A program made the position numbers and the translations under genes. Shown here in pieces: positions 6,510-9,898 of a DNA stretch of 9,898 bases. Under the pieces are notes generated by a model. That model did no database searches. It saw only the letters and a program-made list of their open reading frames with translations, and was not told where the DNA came from. Source of the DNA: Chloroflexota bacterium (GTDB taxonomy: Bacteria; Chloroflexota; Anaerolineae; B4-G1); the NCBI GenBank assembly GCA_030596915.1, contig JAUVSX010000074.1:1-9898 (forward strand), in the 5' to 3' direction. Numbering within the stretch: position 1 is the first letter of the stretch; the number at the start of each line of letters is the position of its first letter.

Positions 6510-6531
6510 GGCCCGCGCGGGCTCGCGGGCC
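6510..6531 (-). promoter_or_regulatory. GC-rich hairpin next to the SD of the DinB-GNAT gene
   Basis: GGCCCGCG (6510-6517) and CGCGGGCC (6524-6531) form a perfect 8-bp all-G/C stem with a 6-nt loop. In the minus-strand mRNA it ends exactly where the SD begins. The overlapping GCCCGCGCGGGC (6511-6522) is also a perfect palindrome. It may modulate ribosome access or be a protein-binding site. Function is inferred. Confidence 0.45.
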
Positions 6532-6593
6532 TGATCGGCTGCACCTCGACCCCTGGAGCCCGTGCCCCACAACGCCACGAATCCCAAGCAGCT

Positions 6594-6599
6594 ATCATA
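6594..6599 (-). promoter_or_regulatory. Candidate -10 box for the DinB-GNAT gene
   Basis: On the minus strand this reads TATGAT, 5 of 6 matches to TATAAT, about 95 nt before the ATG at 6498 in the divergent intergenic region. I see no good -35 at the usual spacing, so this is tentative. Confidence 0.3.
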
Positions 6600-6636
6600 G
6601 GTGTGTCGAGTGCGATTTCACCGTAGCCGTTGCGCG

Positions 6637-6645
6637 TGGTATTAT
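6637..6645 (+). promoter_or_regulatory. Candidate extended -10 promoter for the second sulfatase gene
   Basis: TGGTATTAT combines a TG extension with a 5-of-6 match to TATAAT at 6640-6645. It lies in the region between divergent genes, about 56 nt before the sulfatase ATG. A TTTCAC at 6616-6621 is a poor -35 with an 18-nt spacer. Extended -10 promoters can work with a weak -35. Confidence 0.42.
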
Positions 6646-6687
6646 GCCCCCTAACTGGCGCCACTGGCAAGCTAGACCTTCACCCAC

Positions 6688-6696
6688 GGAGAGAGG
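6688..6696 (+). promoter_or_regulatory. Ribosome binding site of the second sulfatase gene
   Basis: GGAGAGAGG ends 5 nt before the ATG at 6702. It supports this start over an upstream ATG at 6630, which would add 24 residues with no family resemblance and overlap the candidate promoter. Confidence 0.7.
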
Positions 6697-6701
6697 CAGT
6701 G

Positions 6702-8123
6702 ATGCAAAGACCCAACATCCTGTTCATCCTTACAGACCAGCACACACCCCTGGTTCTCGGGTGCGGTGGCGACGCCATCGTGAGCACCCCCAACCTGGAC
6801 AAGCTCGCCGCCGACGGCGTGACCTTCGGGCGAGCCTACTGCCAGAACCCGCTGTGTGTGCCCAGCCGCGCATCTCTGCTGACCGGGCAATACCCGCGCA
6901 GCATCGGCATCTATCAGAACAGGGACATCCTCGAACCCAACTCAATCACGTTCCCTCGCGTCCTGTCTGCCGGCGGCTACCGCACGTGCCTCATCGGAAA
7001 GGCACACTTCAACGGGGAGCAGTACCACGGCTACCAGCAGCGGCCCTACGGCGACTTCTACGGTCAGGCCCACCAGCCGGACCCAAGACGGCCGGGTCCC
7101 GATGATGAGTCCGGCCTCGGCGGCGGCATGCGCAACTCCGGACCGACGGGCATCCCACTGCCCGTCACCCAGACTGAGATATGCGTGGCCGAAGCCGCGA
7201 AGTGGCTGCAGACCCACGTCGCCCTGCACCGCGAGCAGCCCTTCTTGCTCAGCCTGCACTTCGACAAGCCGCACTTCCCGATGCGCTGCCCGAGCAAGTA
7301 CTACGAGGCGTACGACGGCCGGATAGAGCCAGCCGTGATGCCGGGGAACGGCGCAGGGGCAGCCGTCCCGTTCGTCCGGATGGCCATCGAACGCTTTGGG
7401 GGCTTCGACAGAGAGACCGAGCGGCGCGCCCTGACCGCCTACTACGGCTGCATCGAGTGGGTCGATGACGCCGTCGGCCGCGTGCTGGAAGTCCTTGACT
7501 ACCTCGGTCTTGCAGACGACACAGTCGTGATCTACTCGTCCGACCACGGAGAGCTTGGCGGCGCCCACGGGGCGTGGAACAAGACGCTGTTCTTCGAGGA
7601 AGCATCGCGCGTACCACTGATCACCAGGTGGCCTGGCAAGTTCGCGGCCGGCTCTCGCCCCACGGACCTCGTCGGGCTGGTCGACCTGTTCCCCACCCTA
7701 TGCGAGTTGGCGGACGTACCCACGCCACCAATCTGCGAGGGCGAGAGTCTGCTGCCGGTGCTGGCGGGGGAAGGACCCCTGCGGCGCAGTGAGGTATTCT
7801 GTGAGAGCGCGTTCCTGGAGGACGCCCAGCATGCTGGCTGTATGATCCGCACCGGAAGATGGAAGTACGCCTACTACCTCGACGGCGCGGAAGAGCTCTA
7901 CGACCTTGAGGCAGATCCAGGAGAGTGGAAGAACCTGGCGAAGGAGAGCGCGCACCGCTCCGTGGCGCGCGAGCTGCGGGAGAAGGTGATTGCCTTCTGG
8001 AGACCCGAAGAACAGCGCTCGCGCGTGGACGCCGCCCCGAAGGTGCGAAGGCAGAAACACTGGTACGAGTTCTCGAACCAGTTTGCCCTGGGCGAGGGCA
8101 CGATCGTGGACGCGCGCCCCTAA
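6702..8123 (+). CDS. Type I sulfatase, choline-sulfatase/phosphonate-monoesterase-like
   Basis: This 473-residue alkaline-phosphatase-superfamily hydrolase carries the formylglycine motif C52-V-P-S-R56 in NPLCVPSRASLLTGQYP. Metal-site residues appear as D12-Q13 (LTDQH) and D281-H282 (SSDHGE), with K100 and H102 (GKAHF), H191 and K294 (AWNKTLFFEE) as likely active-site residues. The Asp-Gln plus Asp-His arrangement is that of phosphonate monoester hydrolases and resembles choline sulfatase, rather than the DD arrangement of arylsulfatase A. The segments GKAHFNGEQYHGY and YYGCIEWVDDAVGRVLE also recall BetC. The C-terminus does not look like the BetC tail, so choline sulfate is not assumed. No signal peptide is visible (the metal motif begins at residue 12), so it is probably cytoplasmic. 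The gene stands alone, divergent from DinB-GNAT and convergent with the membrane-protein gene. It needs a formylglycine-generating enzyme from elsewhere. Superfamily is certain; substrate is unknown. Confidence 0.93.
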   Translation: MQRPNILFILTDQHTPLVLGCGGDAIVSTPNLDKLAADGVTFGRAYCQNPLCVPSRASLLTGQYPRSIGIYQNRDILEPNSITFPRVLSAGGYRTCLIGKAHFNGEQYHGYQQRPYGDFYGQAHQPDPRRPGPDDESGLGGGMRNSGPTGIPLPVTQTEICVAEAAKWLQTHVALHREQPFLLSLHFDKPHFPMRCPSKYYEAYDGRIEPAVMPGNGAGAAVPFVRMAIERFGGFDRETERRALTAYYGCIEWVDDAVGRVLEVLDYLGLADDTVVIYSSDHGELGGAHGAWNKTLFFEEASRVPLITRWPGKFAAGSRPTDLVGLVDLFPTLCELADVPTPPICEGESLLPVLAGEGPLRRSEVFCESAFLEDAQHAGCMIRTGRWKYAYYLDGAEELYDLEADPGEWKNLAKESAHRSVARELREKVIAFWRPEEQRSRVDAAPKVRRQKHWYEFSNQFALGEGTIVDARP

Positions 8124-8416
8124 CAGTGGGGACGGCGCGACGTCACGGCCCGGGAGCGGAGCGCCCTGCGAACCGAATACTCGCACCACGACTGACCCGT
8201 GGGTGCGACCGACAAACTCCCCGGCCCCAAAGTCGCACCCCGTTCAATTCGGAGGCGAATCACTCTTGGAATCGATCGCAAGCCAGGGCACCGTCGCGCC
8301 CGCGTTGATGAGCGGTGATGTCTCCGCAAGATGGCTGTCCCCGGCTGCCTGCATCCACAAACACTGGGACGACCATGAGATCCGTCGGGCCCGCAGGCGC
8401 GCCCTGGGTGTTGCGA
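8124..8416. other. Non-coding gap between convergent genes
   Basis: This gap of 293 nt separates the second sulfatase (+) from the membrane-protein gene (-). I find no credible gene in it. It holds the three-arm inverted-repeat cluster at 8181-8240 and a small ATTCG/CGAAT hairpin with a 4-nt loop at 8247-8260. No T run follows either. Confidence 0.6.
8181..8240. repeat. Three-arm inverted repeat with two alternative hairpins
   Basis: Arm A (8181-8190, TCGCACCACG) pairs with arm B (8198-8208) in 10 bp with one bulged G and a 7-nt loop. Arm B (8201-8209, GGGTGCGAC) also pairs perfectly over 9 bp with arm C (8232-8240, GTCGCACCC) across a 22-nt loop. The two pairings exclude each other. The cluster starts 57 nt after the sulfatase stop, between convergent genes. 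It may be a bidirectional stop, an mRNA 3'-end structure or an attenuator-like switch. No T tract is present. Confidence 0.5.
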
Positions 8417-9109
8417 TCATTGCGCCAAGGGTCGTCTATGACGCGCGCTGAGGAGATGGTCTCGTTCGAGCTCGCTCGTGTACGGGATGTCTGGGTCCGA
8501 CTCCACTGCCGGTGGAACGGCGTCCTGCTCCACTCCCACCAGCGTGCCTGACTGCATGACACAGCCCAACCAGGCAGCCCAGTCCGAGTAGGCGATGAGG
8601 CCGACAGAAGCGCCCAGGAAGAACAGCAGCCCCTGCCTACGCCTCACGAAGTAGGCCACGGCCGAAAGCACGTAGGCGCTTCCGGCCACGATGCCAAGCA
8701 ACGCGAGTGCGACAGGCAGTGCGCCGCCCGCAAGCGCCAGGTACCCGCCGGCAACCAGCCAGACGCCTGTCATGGCACCGGCTGCCAGGATCGCACTGAA
8801 GGTCTGCTCGAATCGGACCCTGCCAATCACGAGCAGAGCTTGAAGCACCGCGGCGGTGGGCATCCCGGTGCTGTCGACAAGCGTCGCTGCCAGACTCAGG
8901 GCGGGCGAGTCCCGACCCAGAAGAATGTGTAGCACCCAGGCCAAGGGAAGCATGAACACCATCTGGAGGACACTGGCTGCGTCGTTCACCATGCCGAAGG
9001 GCTGGATCCTCGTGAAGAAGAGGATGCCCGTAACGAAGCTTACGATTGTGGTAGCCGCGCTCAGGTAGGGCGACCAGGCGGCGATCTGAACTAGCTCCGA
9101 TGTTGTCAT
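8417..9109 (-). CDS. Multi-span membrane protein of unknown function
   Basis: I do not recognise this 230-residue protein. It shows about six hydrophobic segments, near residues 12-32, 45-65, 82-97, 104-130, 132-154 and 160-184. A charged loop RRRQ at 157-160 precedes the last one. A polar, acidic and then basic C-terminal tail of about 45 residues follows (DAVPP, ESDPD, ARHRR). No catalytic motif stands out, and the DWAAWLG near residue 180 is the most distinctive string. I choose the ATG at 9109 because AAGGAG lies 10 nt upstream (9120-9125) and the hydrophobic part follows; a longer frame from 9196 adds a Pro/Arg-rich stretch. It lies 87 nt downstream of the EamA gene on the same strand and may share its transcript. 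It could belong to one of the small DUF membrane families common in Chloroflexota, but I cannot name one. Confidence 0.78.
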   Translation of the reverse strand: MTTSELVQIAAWSPYLSAATTIVSFVTGILFFTRIQPFGMVNDAASVLQMVFMLPLAWVLHILLGRDSPALSLAATLVDSTGMPTAAVLQALLVIGRVRFEQTFSAILAAGAMTGVWLVAGGYLALAGGALPVALALLGIVAGSAYVLSAVAYFVRRRQGLLFFLGASVGLIAYSDWAAWLGCVMQSGTLVGVEQDAVPPAVESDPDIPYTSELERDHLLSARHRRPLAQ

Positions 9110-9119
9110 CTCACAGCTT

Positions 9120-9125
9120 CTCCTT
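9120..9125 (-). promoter_or_regulatory. Ribosome binding site of the membrane-protein gene
   Basis: On the minus strand this reads AAGGAG, 10 nt before the ATG at 9109. It favours that start over an in-frame ATG at 9196. Confidence 0.6.
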
Positions 9126-9196
9126 CGAGGCAACGCCTTCGGGACCTCCTGGTGTGCGGGCGCTGGCCGGTGTCCAGCATAGGGCAAGCACACCAT

Positions 9197-9898
9197 TCAC
9201 CGAGGCGAACGGCGCAGCTGCACGATGAGTGTGCCTATGCCGACTACTATGAGACCCGCGGCCTCCTTCGTGGTCACGTGCTCTCCGAGGAACACGACCG
9301 CAAGCACCGGTATCCAGACAAGCATCGTACCGTTGATGACGCTGGATTCGGTCGCTGAGAGGGTGCGCAACGTGCGATTCCAGAGCGTGAATGCAAAGGC
9401 GGTGTTCACGACCGCCAGCCAGGCAACGATGGCCCAACTCTGCGGCCCGAGCTTGGGCAGCCCCTGCACGGCAATCCCAGTTCCAAGCAAGATGACCGAC
9501 CCGAAGCCCATACTGGCGGTGGTCACGACGAGCGGGTGCAAGTCGCGCGTACGGCTCACGTCCCTCCCCAGGATGGAGGCGGCGGCGTTGGCCAGCACCC
9601 CAACAGCGGCAATAGCAACGCCCACCAGTTGATTCCCCGGCAGTGCGATCGGATGGAGGTATATGGCGGCGCCAACGATCGTGAGCCCGGTGCCGAGCCA
9701 CTGGGCAACAGATGGCCGTTCGCCGAGCCAGAAGATGCTCATCAGCGCGACCGTGACGCTGCTGAAGCTCCAGAGCAGGGTCACGGTGACAGCCGGCAGG
9801 ATGGCCAGGGCGACGAAGCTCGCGCCCTGTGTGACCGCATAGAGGAGCACCCCGAGGGCGAAAAGGCGCACCCACGCTTGCTTGGGAATCGCTCGCAG
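9197..9898 (-). CDS. EamA/DMT-superfamily transporter, 5' partial
   Basis: This is an inner-membrane protein of the drug/metabolite transporter superfamily, a group that exports amino acids, amines or other metabolites. Visible are the later helices of the first EamA repeat, ending in FWLGERPSVAQWLGTGLTIVGAAIYLH, and a complete second repeat ending in VFLGEHVTTKEAAGLIVVGIGTLIV. The GE-x-x-(T/S) motif near the last helix pair of each repeat is the family hallmark. The frame stays open to the right edge: a GTG at 9871 is only the first possible start, and sense codons continue beyond it. With a usual length near 290-300 residues, about 60 N-terminal residues (the first two helices) lie outside the window. 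The protein ends shortly after the last helix in LRRSPR. The membrane-protein gene follows. Family is clear; substrate is not predictable. Confidence 0.9.
   Translation of the reverse strand: MRAIPKQAWVRLFALGVLLYAVTQGASFVALAILPAVTVTLLWSFSSVTVALMSIFWLGERPSVAQWLGTGLTIVGAAIYLHPIALPGNQLVGVAIAAVGVLANAAASILGRDVSRTRDLHPLVVTTASMGFGSVILLGTGIAVQGLPKLGPQSWAIVAWLAVVNTAFAFTLWNRTLRTLSATESSVINGTMLVWIPVLAVVFLGEHVTTKEAAGLIVVGIGTLIVQLRRSPR

Noticed and set aside
6341..7105. A 254-codon plus-strand open frame across the divergent promoter region
   Set aside because: It runs antisense to the start of the DinB-GNAT gene and out of frame through the sulfatase start. Its translation is Arg/Pro-rich with no motif.
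9111..9875. A 254-codon minus-strand open frame overlapping the EamA gene
   Set aside because: It is shifted in frame against a clear EamA protein and is rich in Arg, His and Gly with no hydrophobic segments.
1..9898. Defence system, prophage, mobile element or CRISPR array
   Set aside because: No nuclease, recombinase, transposase, phage structural protein, terminal repeat pair or regularly spaced repeat was found. All genes belong to ordinary metabolic, transport or unknown membrane families with similar base use.

Overview
The window is GC-rich bacterial DNA with tightly packed genes, short intergenic gaps and good Shine-Dalgarno (SD) sequences, so it is chromosomal in character. I see no transposase, integrase, rRNA, tRNA or CRISPR array. 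The gene mix (two type I sulfatases, a PIG-L deacetylase, an IolE-like isomerase, a DinB-GNAT fusion, a UlaG-like hydrolase and an EamA exporter) and the style of the PIG-L protein suggest an environmental lineage such as Chloroflexota. That is inference from family resemblance; no marker gene is present.

Layout, left to right. (1) The 3' part of an IolE-like TIM-barrel gene (+) runs off the left edge and converges on the next group. (2) A minus-strand group, read from 4376 down to 857, encodes a Cys/Met-metabolism PLP enzyme, a PIG-L/LmbE deacetylase and an N-sulfoglucosamine-sulfohydrolase-like sulfatase. The gaps inside this group are 174 and 106 nt, so operon status is plausible but not shown. 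(3) A 333-nt non-coding stretch (4377-4709) holds two hairpins, one of them followed by a T tract on the minus strand. (4) A tight minus-strand pair encodes a DinB-GNAT fusion protein and a UlaG-like metallo-hydrolase, 46 nt apart. (5) A divergent promoter region of about 200 nt follows. (6) A second sulfatase, of choline-sulfatase/phosphonate-monoesterase type, is on the plus strand. (7) A 293-nt convergent gap contains three complementary arms that can form alternative hairpins. (8) A minus-strand pair encodes an EamA transporter, cut by the right edge, and a small multi-span membrane protein of unknown function.

The most coherent reading is a small accessory cluster for sulfated or N-substituted sugars. 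The SGSH-like sulfatase and the PIG-L deacetylase both act on the nitrogen of glucosamine-type sugars, and the IolE-like protein belongs to a sugar/inosose family. Both sulfatases and the deacetylase lack visible signal peptides, which points to cytoplasmic work on small imported substrates. A formylglycine-generating enzyme is needed for both sulfatases and is not in this window. I found no clear evidence of a wholly new system. The points most worth checking are the SGSH/PIG-L pairing, the altered metal site of the first sulfatase, the DinB-GNAT fusion and the three structured non-coding elements.
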